Positions 47,187 to 57,200 of a stretch of 64,000 bases of DNA are shown one piece after another. The stretch is from NCBI RefSeq assembly GCF_007747655.1, contig NZ_CP036274.1, positions 5,022,001 to 5,086,000 on the forward strand. Direction: 5' to 3'. Position 1 is the stretch's first letter, and each line of letters begins with the position of its first letter. Under the pieces are notes generated by a model. That model had not been told where the DNA came from and ran no database searches. It saw nothing but the letters and a program-made list of their open reading frames with translations. Position numbers and translations under genes: made by a program. The DNA is from Anatilimnocola aggregata. GTDB lineage: Bacteria > Planctomycetota > Planctomycetia > Pirellulales > Pirellulaceae.

Positions 47187-50100
47187 ATGCGAATGTCGCC
47201 TGTCACGCAAGCCAACGATGTACGCCGCTACTTCGATCTGGCAGCCGAATTGCCAATTGAAGATCAGCAAACGTTCCTGGCTCGGGAATGTGGCGATCCA
47301 ATTGTTCGGCGTCGAGTTCTGGATCTGCTCGCAGTTGATCAGATTTCAGCAGCCGACCAAACCACCACTGAGCAACAAGTTCCGCAAACTCGCAGCGATA
47401 GCCAACCGCGCCCTGCGTTGGCCGTGCCCGGCTTTGAGATCGTCGACCAACTTGGCGAAGGCGGGATGGGAATCGTATTCTTGGCACGGCAAATTTCGCT
47501 CAAGCGTTGGGTCGCCTTGAAAATGGTTCGAGCCGGCACCTATGCCGATGCGAAAGTCTTATCCCGGTTTCAGTCGGAAGCAGAGGCCGTCGCGCAGCTG
47601 CAGCATCCACATATCGTCCAGATTTACGACATCGGCAGTATCGATGGCCACCCGTATTTTACGATGGAGTTCATCGACGGTCCTACGCTGGCTGCCCGCA
47701 TCGCCGGTCGTCCGCAGCCCGTCGAAGAAGCGATTTCGACGCTCATCGCGTTGTCGCAGGCCATTCAATTCATGCACCAGCGAGGCATTCTCCATCGCGA
47801 TCTGAAGCCGGCCAACGTGTTGCTCGCTTCGAGTGGTCCTAAAATCGCCGATTTCGGCCTCGCCAAAAACCAATCCAACGAAGCTGGGTGGACTCAAACG
47901 GGAGCTGTGTTTGGCACACCGGGATATATGGCTCCCGAACAAGCAAGTGGGAACCACGAGGCAATTGGTCCCGCCACCGACGTTTATGCCCTCGGTGTCA
48001 TCCTCTACGAAATGCTCACCGGCACGATTCCCTTTCGTGGTAAGACGACCGCTGAAACTCTCGAATTGGTTCGTAACCACGATCCGGTTCCTCCCTCGAG
48101 GTTTGGTCAACGACTATCCCGAGACTTGGAAACGATTTGCCTCACGGCACTCGCTAAAGAACCGCAACGTCGTTATGCCTCGGCGGCTGCGTTTGCGATC
48201 GATCTGCAACTACTGCAAGCGGGCGAGCCAATTCGTGCACGCCGCGAAAGAGTTACTGACAAAATTGTCCGTCGACTCAGGCGCTCGCCGGCATTCTATG
48301 GAGCGATTCTCATTGCAGCCTTCGGATTACTATTCGCCGGTGTCGCCGGCTGGAACAACCGGCAAACTCAAGCAGAGAATCGCCTGCGCCAGACAATTCA
48401 GGAAAGGCTCGCAGGCGACGATTTGCTCGAAACCGATGTCGTTGCACTGGAGAAGCTGATCGGGCAGCTTGCAGAGACCGCGCCAAGTGACGGATTGAAG
48501 CACCGAGATGCTCTTGGTCGGCGGCTAGCTGAGCTGATCACGGACCATCTGGGTCACGAGCGGCTGGAGAAAGCCGATTTCGCCGCAATCGAATCGAAAC
48601 TGAAACTTCTGAAAAATCGCCTCCCATCTGTCGCCGATGAGTTATCGATGCGCATGAACGAGCGCCGCGTGCAGCTGCAGCGCGTGGTGGAATTGCAGGC
48701 TCCCTTTGCTGAGATCCCGCCAGTCTTGAGCGGTACACATCTAGTGACCACCGACGGGACATTAACAAATGATCCGAAGGATTCCAAAGGGAGCGCCGTC
48801 GTATTGACGACCGAACCCTGCATCGGCAACTTGCGTTGCGAGGTAACGCTTTGGCTTGCTAATCCGCAGGAACCCTTTAGCGCTGGGATTCTGTTGAACG
48901 CACATCAAGAGGGCACAAAGTCCCATGCGTTCGTCGTGACACGTGCCGGCCAGGTAACCATGGCTTCCATTGTCCGAAACGGAGTCGTGCAACGGCAGAT
49001 GGAAATTCAACTGTCGAGCCCCATCCTGCGAATTATGGCTGAACGAGACGGCGAGACCCTCGCGCTCCAAGTCTTAAGTAACGACCAACCACTCGGCAAA
49101 CTGACGTTTCAGGATGTGTTTGCAATCGCAGGAAGCAATGCAGGAAACTTTGCGATTGCATGGCCCCGTCGTGCTCGATTAGAGGCATTCTCTGCGTGGC
49201 GACAATCTCTATCGTTCGCAGCCAGTTCACTCGAACGCGGTGACAACGAGTACGAGCATGGAAACTTCAAGGTAGCCGTCGAGGACTATCGGCATGTTGC
49301 CGAAACCAATCAAGACTCAAGAGTGCGAGATGAAGCGAAATACAAGGAAGCGTTATGCCTGCTGGGCCTTGGAAACGAGCATGAAGCGGAGCGTTTATTC
49401 ACGGGCATCGCAACTGGCAGGGGAAATCCACGCTGGGTCCTGCTTGCCCGAATTCAACTCGTGATGCTCTGCGTGCAGGCTAATCGCGTGGACGAAATGC
49501 AGGAGTGGCTCGAATCGCTCAGGGCTGAGTTTGGCCTCGAACAGATCGCATCGCTTGTGCCTCACGCAACCCGGATGCGTATCAGGGATGCGTACCGAGT
49601 TTCCGGCGGCCTAGAGTTCCTCCGGCCCGACCCAAAGCGCACGACCAAATTGGAACAAGGGATACTCCTAGATGAGCTGTGTGATATCACGATCGCGCAG
49701 CGCTATCTGACGCAACGAATGCTGTTGCGCGCGTATCATGCTGACGGCAAGTATGCGCAGGCGCTCGAATTGGCCGAACGGATGAGCAGCGAATTTGCGC
49801 AGATGGATGACCCCCACTTTTACGAGGAATACATGTGGCTGCTTTGCCTGCAGGACCGTGTCACGCAGGCGAAAAAAGCTTCCGCCGATTGGTTGCGTAA
49901 AGGGCATCAGGACCAGGTTGCGCTGCTGGCTGCAGTTCGCCTGGATGTCAAACTTGGAAACTGGGATCAGGCCGCGGCTCGGATCGATGAGTATTTCCTG
50001 CGATTTCCACAAAGTGATTCTTCTCATCCCAATGACGTCGGGGCTGCTTGGCTGATGCGCGGGCTCTTGCTGGACCGTAAAGGCGAAACAGATGCGGCGC

Positions 50101-50798
50101 GGCAGACCTGGCGAAAGGGTTACCTTGCAATGAAGGAGGCCGAGCGACACTGGGAGCACCGCTCACACAATCTCCATACCTTGTACAAGGTAGTGCTTGG
50201 ATCTTTAAGCGATTCCCTTTCCGATGCCGACGAAGACGTGATTGTCACGTCGGTCGTTTTTGGTGGCAACACGGCATTTTCCGTACTGCGAGGAACATTT
50301 CAGTTGCCGGCAGGCTCTTTGCGGAAAGCTTGGCAAACTTCGCGGGGCAAAGAGGCCGCGATGGATCTGGGTTTCTTTCGCGTCGGTTTCGACGATCTCT
50401 TCCAAACGTCACTCGTAGTGGTCGCACTCTCTGTAGCGTGCGACGGAATTCACGAGGAAGCTTGGTCGCCTGACCTGGAAGAGCATCTTTGGCAGGCGGG
50501 CCGCTCCTTGGTTCAAAGTTTCCTCGCTGGGAAACACTCCACAGCTCAACTGTTGCAGCTTGCGCTGGCTTGGAAAGGAAACACCTCCGTTATTGGCTGG
50601 AGTGGCATTAGCCCGTCTCTATCGCCAGTGATTCGAGGTCCATTAGCACTTGCTTTGGGCCACCGCTTCCAGAAGCTGGGGCGAGTCCAGGATAGCCGGA
50701 TGTTTTTTGAGTCAGCTGCCGCCGATGCCATGACGACCAACAACGACGAATTGCAGAGGTTAGCCGAACAGGGGCGTCAGCAGACTATCCCAAAATAA
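47187..50798 (+). CDS. large membrane Ser/Thr kinase with TPR-like C-terminus
   Basis: A 1203-residue kinase. The N-terminal segment of about 80 residues (containing ELPIEDQQTFLARECGD) resembles the sigma-linked region of planctomycete kinases. The kinase domain (about 83-350) has LGEGGMGIVFLARQ, Lys in VALKMV, ILHRDLKPANVLL, IADFGLAK and MAPEQ, so it is catalytically complete. One membrane helix lies at about 371-390 (GAILIAAFGLLFAGVAGW). A beta-rich sensor region follows (about 515-670, LamG-like in style: CEVTLWLANPQEPFSAGILLNA). TPR-like helical repeats (about 690-1200) finish the protein. It probably relays an external signal together with the upstream ECF factor. Confidence 0.88.
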   Translation: MRMSPVTQANDVRRYFDLAAELPIEDQQTFLARECGDPIVRRRVLDLLAVDQISAADQTTTEQQVPQTRSDSQPRPALAVPGFEIVDQLGEGGMGIVFLARQISLKRWVALKMVRAGTYADAKVLSRFQSEAEAVAQLQHPHIVQIYDIGSIDGHPYFTMEFIDGPTLAARIAGRPQPVEEAISTLIALSQAIQFMHQRGILHRDLKPANVLLASSGPKIADFGLAKNQSNEAGWTQTGAVFGTPGYMAPEQASGNHEAIGPATDVYALGVILYEMLTGTIPFRGKTTAETLELVRNHDPVPPSRFGQRLSRDLETICLTALAKEPQRRYASAAAFAIDLQLLQAGEPIRARRERVTDKIVRRLRRSPAFYGAILIAAFGLLFAGVAGWNNRQTQAENRLRQTIQERLAGDDLLETDVVALEKLIGQLAETAPSDGLKHRDALGRRLAELITDHLGHERLEKADFAAIESKLKLLKNRLPSVADELSMRMNERRVQLQRVVELQAPFAEIPPVLSGTHLVTTDGTLTNDPKDSKGSAVVLTTEPCIGNLRCEVTLWLANPQEPFSAGILLNAHQEGTKSHAFVVTRAGQVTMASIVRNGVVQRQMEIQLSSPILRIMAERDGETLALQVLSNDQPLGKLTFQDVFAIAGSNAGNFAIAWPRRARLEAFSAWRQSLSFAASSLERGDNEYEHGNFKVAVEDYRHVAETNQDSRVRDEAKYKEALCLLGLGNEHEAERLFTGIATGRGNPRWVLLARIQLVMLCVQANRVDEMQEWLESLRAEFGLEQIASLVPHATRMRIRDAYRVSGGLEFLRPDPKRTTKLEQGILLDELCDITIAQRYLTQRMLLRAYHADGKYAQALELAERMSSEFAQMDDPHFYEEYMWLLCLQDRVTQAKKASADWLRKGHQDQVALLAAVRLDVKLGNWDQAAARIDEYFLRFPQSDSSHPNDVGAAWLMRGLLLDRKGETDAARQTWRKGYLAMKEAERHWEHRSHNLHTLYKVVLGSLSDSLSDADEDVIVTSVVFGGNTAFSVLRGTFQLPAGSLRKAWQTSRGKEAAMDLGFFRVGFDDLFQTSLVVVALSVACDGIHEEAWSPDLEEHLWQAGRSLVQSFLAGKHSTAQLLQLALAWKGNTSVIGWSGISPSLSPVIRGPLALALGHRFQKLGRVQDSRMFFESAAADAMTTNNDELQRLAEQGRQQTIPK

Positions 50799-50830
50799 GA
50801 TGGTGTTCTTTCGAAGGCTGCAATGAAGAA

Positions 50831-50862
50831 AGAGAGCGGTGAGGCCTGCCTCACCGCTCTCT
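50831..50862. terminator. bidirectional terminator hairpin
   Basis: AGAGAGCGGTGAGG, loop CCTG, then the exact reverse complement: a perfect 14-bp stem between two convergent genes (kinase ending at 50798, surface protein ending at 50887). On the minus strand the stem is followed by TTTCTTC, a reasonable U-tract, so it should terminate the minus-strand gene at least. Confidence 0.75.
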
Positions 50863-50886
50863 GTGGCTGCCCCAACAGTCACAAAA

Positions 50887-53178
50887 CTAGAGTTTGGCTG
50901 CAGTCACATTGTCTAGGTACGTGCTTTCCTGCATGCCCGCACCGGGGACTAATACCTGAACTAGGTACTTCGCGTAGGCGGGCTTCACGAGCGATCGTTG
51001 CGTGTTCAAGCTGAACCCGATGCTGTGGTTACCGGTCGCAAACGATTTTCCTGCGATGTTGGTCGATCCGATCAGCTCAGATCGCGCTCCGGCATTCAGT
51101 GAGGGAATGGACGACCAATAAAAATCGGCTCGAAACGACGCCGTAATTTGGCGGCTATTCGTCAAAGTAGCTCCGCCCAAAATCTTCTTTGTGCCCCCAT
51201 TCGGATTGTAGCTGGGCACTACCCCTTTAAGATTCAAAGTCGCACTGCTGGTCGCGGCCGAGGCGACCGACATTACGGGAGCAGCACTCTCGATCTCACC
51301 TGTCACACAGGGCTCAATCGCTGGCGTACCGGACGGATCCTGTGCAGCAGCATCGTCATCGATGATCGAGCCTGTTGCCTCGTTCCGAATCAGAGTCGCC
51401 CCACGTGGATTCTGAAGTTGCACTATAAATTGTTCGTCGTTTTCGGCAACCGTGTCGCCGAGCACCCGAACACGAATCGACTTCGATTGCTCGCCCGGCG
51501 CAAAGGTCAGCGTACCAATACCGGCGAGATAATCTTGGCCGGCCTTGGCGATTCCAGTCGCTGGCGAGGTGGGTTGCAGCGCCGCACTTGTCTTGAAACT
51601 AACAGTAATCGGAACCTCGACAGGCGTTTGTAAATGAACCACAAACGTGGCATAGCCCGTGGCTTCACTTCCCTCTGACACCTGAGCATCAAGAATCTCT
51701 AGGCCCGGCTGGACGCGTAACGGGTTGATTGTTTTCACTTCGCCGCTGGTGACAGTCACAGCTTCACCCCTACTCTCGTCCGTCGCATGCCAGCCAGCGG
51801 TATTTGCTAGACGAAGCTGATAGACGCCCGGCGTAAGTCCCTCGAGGGTATAGAATCCTCCGTTTTCATCAGAAATAGCGACGGGTTCGTCGAAATCAAG
51901 ATTACCATTATCATTGACATCGACAAACACTTGCTGACCGGCAACGCCGTTGCCCCACAACGTGTTGTAATCGTGGACAACTAGCCCACTGATGGAAGCG
52001 TTGCGATAGCCCCCGAAGAGGATATCTCGGATTTCATCTCCTTCACTCAACGAGATCATCTGGCCGCTGGCACCTTCGGAGACCTGAGTTCCGGGCGCGA
52101 ACAAAGCACGCAGAATGTATTCGCCAGCGGAAATGTCTGCGAATTGAAATGCACCATTTGAATCAACGTCCGAGAATGCTTCACCTGCATCGAACTGGCA
52201 GTTCTGATTGATATCGAGATAGACCTGACCTGGGAGCGCCTCTTCGTCTCGATCACGCATACCGGATGCGTTTCGATCGTGATAAACAGAGCCCGCTAGT
52301 GCGCCACCGGGACGAATAGCGATGTCGGCACAGGCCGTCGTCTCCCCTTCCGCGAGTGTGACCAGAATGGGATCTGACGCGTTTCCAACTTCGCGCACGA
52401 GGTGTTCACCAGCGGTTAACTGTAACTCGTAGTTACCCGCTGCATCGGTACGAGCAGAGGTTTCGCTTGGGTCGGCGATTCCATTCTCATTATCGTCGGC
52501 GTAGACCGTTCGGTCCCTCAGACCAACCTCGTTTGGATTCCGCAATCCATCCAGGTTCAGATCCCGAAAGATGGTTCCGCTCACATTCCCGACTGGCAAG
52601 TCTGCGGTGCTGTGGATGCCGAGCAGAATGTTCCCGAGTTCTTGAGAGTCAAAATGTCCCTCCTGCGTGGTTTCCCAACCGGGGCGATCGACCCGCAATG
52701 GGTATACTCCCGCCGGCACTCCGAACAGCCCGAATACACCTTCGGCACCGGAGTAGCCGAAGGGCTCGTTCACGTCCTGAACAAGATTGTTGTTTAGGTC
52801 GGCGTAGATCTTCGCGTTGGGTAGCGACCTTTCATTTAGATCGAGCACGCTGTTTCCGTTAGCGTCATCGTAAATTCTGCCAGTTGCCAACAAGCCCGCC
52901 GCACTATGGTTAGAGTCCGGGAACGTATGGGCGGAATCTTCGTGAGTTGGGCCCGGAGCTGCCAGCAATGCTTCCGTCAAGCGGCAGACTTCCATGCTCT
53001 CGGCGAGTGGTACAGGCCCATAGATCGCAATGCCCTCGGTATCGCTGGTTAGAGGAGACGCTGACATTAGATCTCGGGTCTCAAGTCGTTCGATCACCAA
53101 CGATTTGCGACTGGACAGTTGGCCCTTCGAAATGGAAATTGTCGGCCGAAAGGACACTGGTCGGTAGCTGCGGGACAT
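50887..53178 (-). CDS. secreted SdrD B-like / Calx-beta surface protein with LEPR-type N-terminus
   Basis: A 763-residue protein. The N-terminus has a basic region then VIERLETRDLMSAS, matching the planctomycete LEPR-XLL-type export motif. Next come repeated SdrD B/Cna B-like units (about 95-490) with dockerin- or EF-hand-like Asp/Asn motifs such as DDANGNSVLDLNE, DLNNNLVQDVNE, DLNLDGLRNPNE, DINQNCQFDAGE and DVNDNGNLDFDE, which suggest calcium binding. A Calx-beta domain (about 500-620, ending SIIDDD) and a C-terminal beta domain follow. Predicted extracellular, possibly adhesive or structural. It is convergent with the kinase gene. Confidence 0.85.
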   Translation of the reverse strand: MSRSYRPVSFRPTISISKGQLSSRKSLVIERLETRDLMSASPLTSDTEGIAIYGPVPLAESMEVCRLTEALLAAPGPTHEDSAHTFPDSNHSAAGLLATGRIYDDANGNSVLDLNERSLPNAKIYADLNNNLVQDVNEPFGYSGAEGVFGLFGVPAGVYPLRVDRPGWETTQEGHFDSQELGNILLGIHSTADLPVGNVSGTIFRDLNLDGLRNPNEVGLRDRTVYADDNENGIADPSETSARTDAAGNYELQLTAGEHLVREVGNASDPILVTLAEGETTACADIAIRPGGALAGSVYHDRNASGMRDRDEEALPGQVYLDINQNCQFDAGEAFSDVDSNGAFQFADISAGEYILRALFAPGTQVSEGASGQMISLSEGDEIRDILFGGYRNASISGLVVHDYNTLWGNGVAGQQVFVDVNDNGNLDFDEPVAISDENGGFYTLEGLTPGVYQLRLANTAGWHATDESRGEAVTVTSGEVKTINPLRVQPGLEILDAQVSEGSEATGYATFVVHLQTPVEVPITVSFKTSAALQPTSPATGIAKAGQDYLAGIGTLTFAPGEQSKSIRVRVLGDTVAENDEQFIVQLQNPRGATLIRNEATGSIIDDDAAAQDPSGTPAIEPCVTGEIESAAPVMSVASAATSSATLNLKGVVPSYNPNGGTKKILGGATLTNSRQITASFRADFYWSSIPSLNAGARSELIGSTNIAGKSFATGNHSIGFSLNTQRSLVKPAYAKYLVQVLVPGAGMQESTYLDNVTAAKL

Positions 53179-53483
53179 AAGTGAATTCCTGGAGTGTTTG
53201 ACATTGAGCCATCGCCGGAACGTCCGGCAATCAAGTCGGCGTCAAAACGCACAGAAACCCTTCACAAATTTTTTTCTTTCCTGCAAAACTGGCCTAGGTC
53301 AACAGACCCTTTGGCAACGTCTTTCTGGCGACGGCGGACGCTAAGTCGATTCTGGCCACTGGAGCAGATCGACCGGAAGGTGAGGCCGTGGGCGTGGTGC
53401 GACGCCCTCGAACGGATCGGAATCGACTTTGTCTAGCCATACTCGGCTGACACTTCGGAAGTTATCTAGCATACTTCGCGCCG
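53179..53483. other. intergenic region upstream of the LEPR surface protein
   Basis: About 305 bases containing the promoter region of the minus-strand surface protein gene. No gene or repeat was recognised. Confidence 0.45.
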
Positions 53484-53837
53484 TTATTGAGTTTGATTCC
53501 TCCTTCCATCTGGCAACTTGAGCAGTGACCGCCGCGCATAAACCGCCTGCAGCGTTCGTCCAGTTCGCTCGGCTACCTTAGCCGCTGGCAATGTGCGAAG
53601 CAGTTCGAGCTCCTTTGCTGACCAAGGAACTCTGGGAGCGGGTGCTAAGTCGCCACGAGCAGCCCAGGCCTTCCTCGCCGCTGACATCTTGGCACGTGAG
53701 GCAGCGAAGTGTTTTCGGCCTGTGTTGACCCGGCGAAGAATCTCGATAACGTAAGCCGGCCGTGGCTTGCCTCTCTTGGCTGCTGCAATCTTTGCTCTCC
53801 GCTCGGGAGACCTGGCAGACGGTGCGATTGCTTTCAT
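53484..53837 (-). CDS. small basic hypothetical protein with NUMOD3-like and Myb-like motifs
   Basis: A 117-residue basic protein from the ATG at 53837; a TTG at 53897 would add 20 residues. The segment SPERRAKIAAAKRGKPRP (about 8-25) resembles the NUMOD3 DNA-binding motif, and KMSAARKAWAARG repeats a similar helix. The C-terminal part VPWSAKELELLRTLPAAKVAERTGRTLQAVYARR (about 70-103) resembles a Myb/SANT-like helix-turn-helix. It is probably DNA-binding, but no nuclease domain is present. Similar small proteins are familiar from planctomycete genomes. It is monocistronic between two surface-protein genes. Confidence 0.6.
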   Translation of the reverse strand: MKAIAPSARSPERRAKIAAAKRGKPRPAYVIEILRRVNTGRKHFAASRAKMSAARKAWAARGDLAPAPRVPWSAKELELLRTLPAAKVAERTGRTLQAVYARRSLLKLPDGRRNQTQ

Positions 53838-54226
53838 GAATGCGACAGCGCGTTCTGGGGTCGAAAGTGCCCGGTATAGTGAGTTTAGTTTTTGCAAACT
53901 AGCGCTGAAAGAGATTCGCGAGGCCGGTCGAGTTTGAAAAAAGTCGGCGAAAAACGAAAGCCGGGTCTGGTGACGATCCTTGTCCTAAGTCTAGGAGGCC
54001 CTTGTTCATACTGCACCGAACGCCTGAGAATGATAATTTAACCCCTCCGACAGGGCAGGAACTTGCTCATCGGCACTAGCTATTGTCCTTTTTGCAGCTA
54101 ATATCAGACCCACCGATTTCTCCTGCCTCATCGGCAGATTCCGCCTCTGCCGACCCACCTTCCCGAGCGAGAAATCAGACAAGTCCTGAGCCGCCAACTT
54201 GTCGCGGCCATTCTTCTTTTGTTCGG
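53838..54226. other. intergenic region upstream of the giant surface-protein gene
   Basis: About 390 bases, presumably containing the promoter of the giant plus-strand gene. A short minus-strand frame (54006-54197) has no protein-like features. Confidence 0.45.
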
Positions 54227-57200
54227 ATGATCCGCCTCATGCTCGACCGCACCAAGTGGCTCTGGAATCGCTTCTTTTCACGTAAACAATCGATCTCGAA
54301 GTCGGCCAGCCCCAGCCGGCGTCGTCGCGCATTTTTAGAACCACTCGAAGACCGGCGAGTGCTTGCCGCCAACTTCGCCGAGTTTATCGATCCCAAACCC
54401 AGCCCAGGCAATCAATTTGGCCAATCCGTGGTGACACTTATTACGGGTAATGTCGTCATCACCTCCCCCCGCGATGATGCTGGGGGGACCGACGCCGGCG
54501 CGGTCTATCTATTTAACGGTTCCACCGGTGCGCTCATCAGTACACTGCTTGGCTCCCATGCCAACGACCAAGTCGGCAGCCAAGGAGTAGCTGAGCTCGC
54601 CAATGGTAACTTCGTGGTCCATAGCCCGAATTGGGACAACGGCGCGATCGTTAATGCCGGGGCCGTCACCTGGGGGAATGGCGTCACGGGGATATCAGGC
54701 AATGTTTCGTCCACTAACAGCCTCGTCGGAAGTACGGCCAGCGATCAAGTCGGAAACGTCAGTATCCGAGCGCTGACCAACGGAAACTATGTAGTTCAAA
54801 GCCCGTTTTGGAACAACGGCGCAGCCAACGATGCTGGGGCTGTCACCTGGGGGAATGGCCTCACGGGAATCGTGGGGGCCATTACTTCCGCCAACAGCCT
54901 CGTCGGAAGTCAGGGCGGCGATAGAGTCTCCAGCGCCACGGTGCTGACCAATGGCAACTATGTTGTAAGTAGTCCGAGTTGGGACAACGGCGCGACCGCC
55001 GATGTCGGCGCAGTCATCTGGGGCAATGGCCTTACGGGTACCGTGGGAACCGTTTCTGCTGCCAATAGCCTCGTCGGTACGCAGGCCAGTGATCGAGTCA
55101 GTTCAAACGGTGTGACGGCGCTCGCCAACGGCAACTATGTGGTAGCCAGTGATGAGTGGAACAATGGCGCGACCGCGGATGCCGGGGCCGTCACCTGGGG
55201 GAATGGCTCCACGGGAATCGTGGGGGCCGTTTCTTCCGCCAATAGCCTCGTCGGCACTCACGCCAGCGATCAAATCGGCAGTGATTTCATCGTTGAGCTG
55301 ACCAATGGCAACTACGTAGTAAGAAGTCCGAACTGGGACAACGGCGCGATCGCTGATGCCGGGGCCGTCACTTGGGGGAATGGCCTCACGGGAACCGTGG
55401 GAGCCGTCACGACTGCCAATAGCCTCGTCGGCTCCAAGGCGAGCGACCAAGTCGGCAGCAGCTCGGTGATGGCGCTGACCAATGGCAACTATGTAGTCGC
55501 GAGCTTCAACTGGGACAACGGCACCACCGTGGATGCCGGGGCCGTCACTTGGGGGAATGGCCTCACGGGAATCGTGGGGGCTGTCACGGCAGCCAATAGC
55601 CTCGTCGGCACTAAGGCCAACGATTTCGTCGGCGTTGGCGGCATCACCGCGCTGGTCAACGGCAACTATGTGGTCAGTAGTTCGAGCTGGGACAACGGCA
55701 CCACCGTGGATGCCGGGGCCGTCACTTGGGGGAATGGCAACACGGGAATCGTGGGGGCTGTCACGGCAGCCAATAGCCTCGTCGGCACTAAGGCCAACGA
55801 TCAAATCGGTAGCTCCGTCAACGCTGTGACGGCGCTGACCAACGGCAACTATGTGGTAAGAAGTCCGAATTGGGACAACGGCGCGACCGCCGATGCCGGG
55901 GCCGTCACTTGGGGGAATGGCAACACGGGAACCGTAGGGGCTGTCACGACCGCCAATAGCCTCGTCGGCACTCAGGCCAACGATCGAGTCGGCTCCATCT
56001 CCGTGACGGCGTTATCCAACGGCAACTACGTGGTGAGTAGTTCGAGCTGGAAAAACGGCGCGATCTCCAATGCCGGGGCCGTCACCTGGGGGAATGGCTC
56101 CATGGGAACCGTGGGAGCCGTCACTACCGCCAATAGCCTCGTCGGCAGCCAAACCAGCGATTCGGTCGGCCACGATGGCGTGACGGCTTTGGCCAGTGGC
56201 AGCTATGTGGTCCGTAGCACCTTCTGGAACAACGGCGCGACGGCCGATGCCGGGGCCGTCACTTGGGGCAATGGTCTCGAGGGAATCGTGGGGGCCGTTA
56301 CTTCCGCCAATAGCCTCGTCGGCAGCCAAACCAGCGATCAAGTCGGCTCGGGCGGCATCACGGCGCTCGCTAATGGGAACTACATAGTCCGCACTCAGAA
56401 CTGGGATAACGGCACAGTCGCCAATGCCGGGGCCGTCACATGGGGCAACGGTGTTCTGGGGGTCAGTGGCGTCATTAGCGTTGCCAATAGCGCGATTGGA
56501 GACGCCACCTCCACAAGTCTGACCATCCCGGCGACGGACGATGTCAACGACACGTTCTTCGGTCGCTTTGCCGTGGCAGGAGGGGACAGGATCCGTGTCG
56601 GCTCCCAATCGAGCGGCTTCAGCCCGGCGGCGACCTTCACAGAGTTTATCGACCCGAATCCTGCCCCCGGCAATGGATTTGGCACGTCGGTCGTCACGCT
56701 GGCTACGGGCAACGTCGTCATCACCTCACCGAACGATGATGCAGGGGGGGCGAACGCCGGCGCGGTCTATCTGTTTAACGGTTCCACTGGTGCTCTGATT
56801 AGTACGCTGCTCGGTTCCCACACCAACGACCAGATCGGCAATGGCGGCATCACGGCGCTCGCCACTGGCAACTTCGTGGTCCGTAGCCAGTTCTGGGACA
56901 ACGGCGCGATCACCAATGCCGGGGCCGTCACCTGGGGGAGCGGCGTCACGGGGATTTCAGGTACTGTTTCGTCTGCCAACAGCCTCGTCGGCAGCCAAAC
57001 CAGCGATCAAATCGGTAACGGGGGCGTAGTGGCGCTGACCAACGGCAACTACGTAGTTAGTAGCTATGCCTGGGACAACGGTGCAATTGCCGATGTCGGG
57101 GCTGCCACGTGGGGGAGTGGCGTCACGGGGATCTCAGGTGTCGTTTCGGCCGCCAACAGCCTCGTCGGCACCCAAGCCAGCGATATCGTCGGCGATACCG

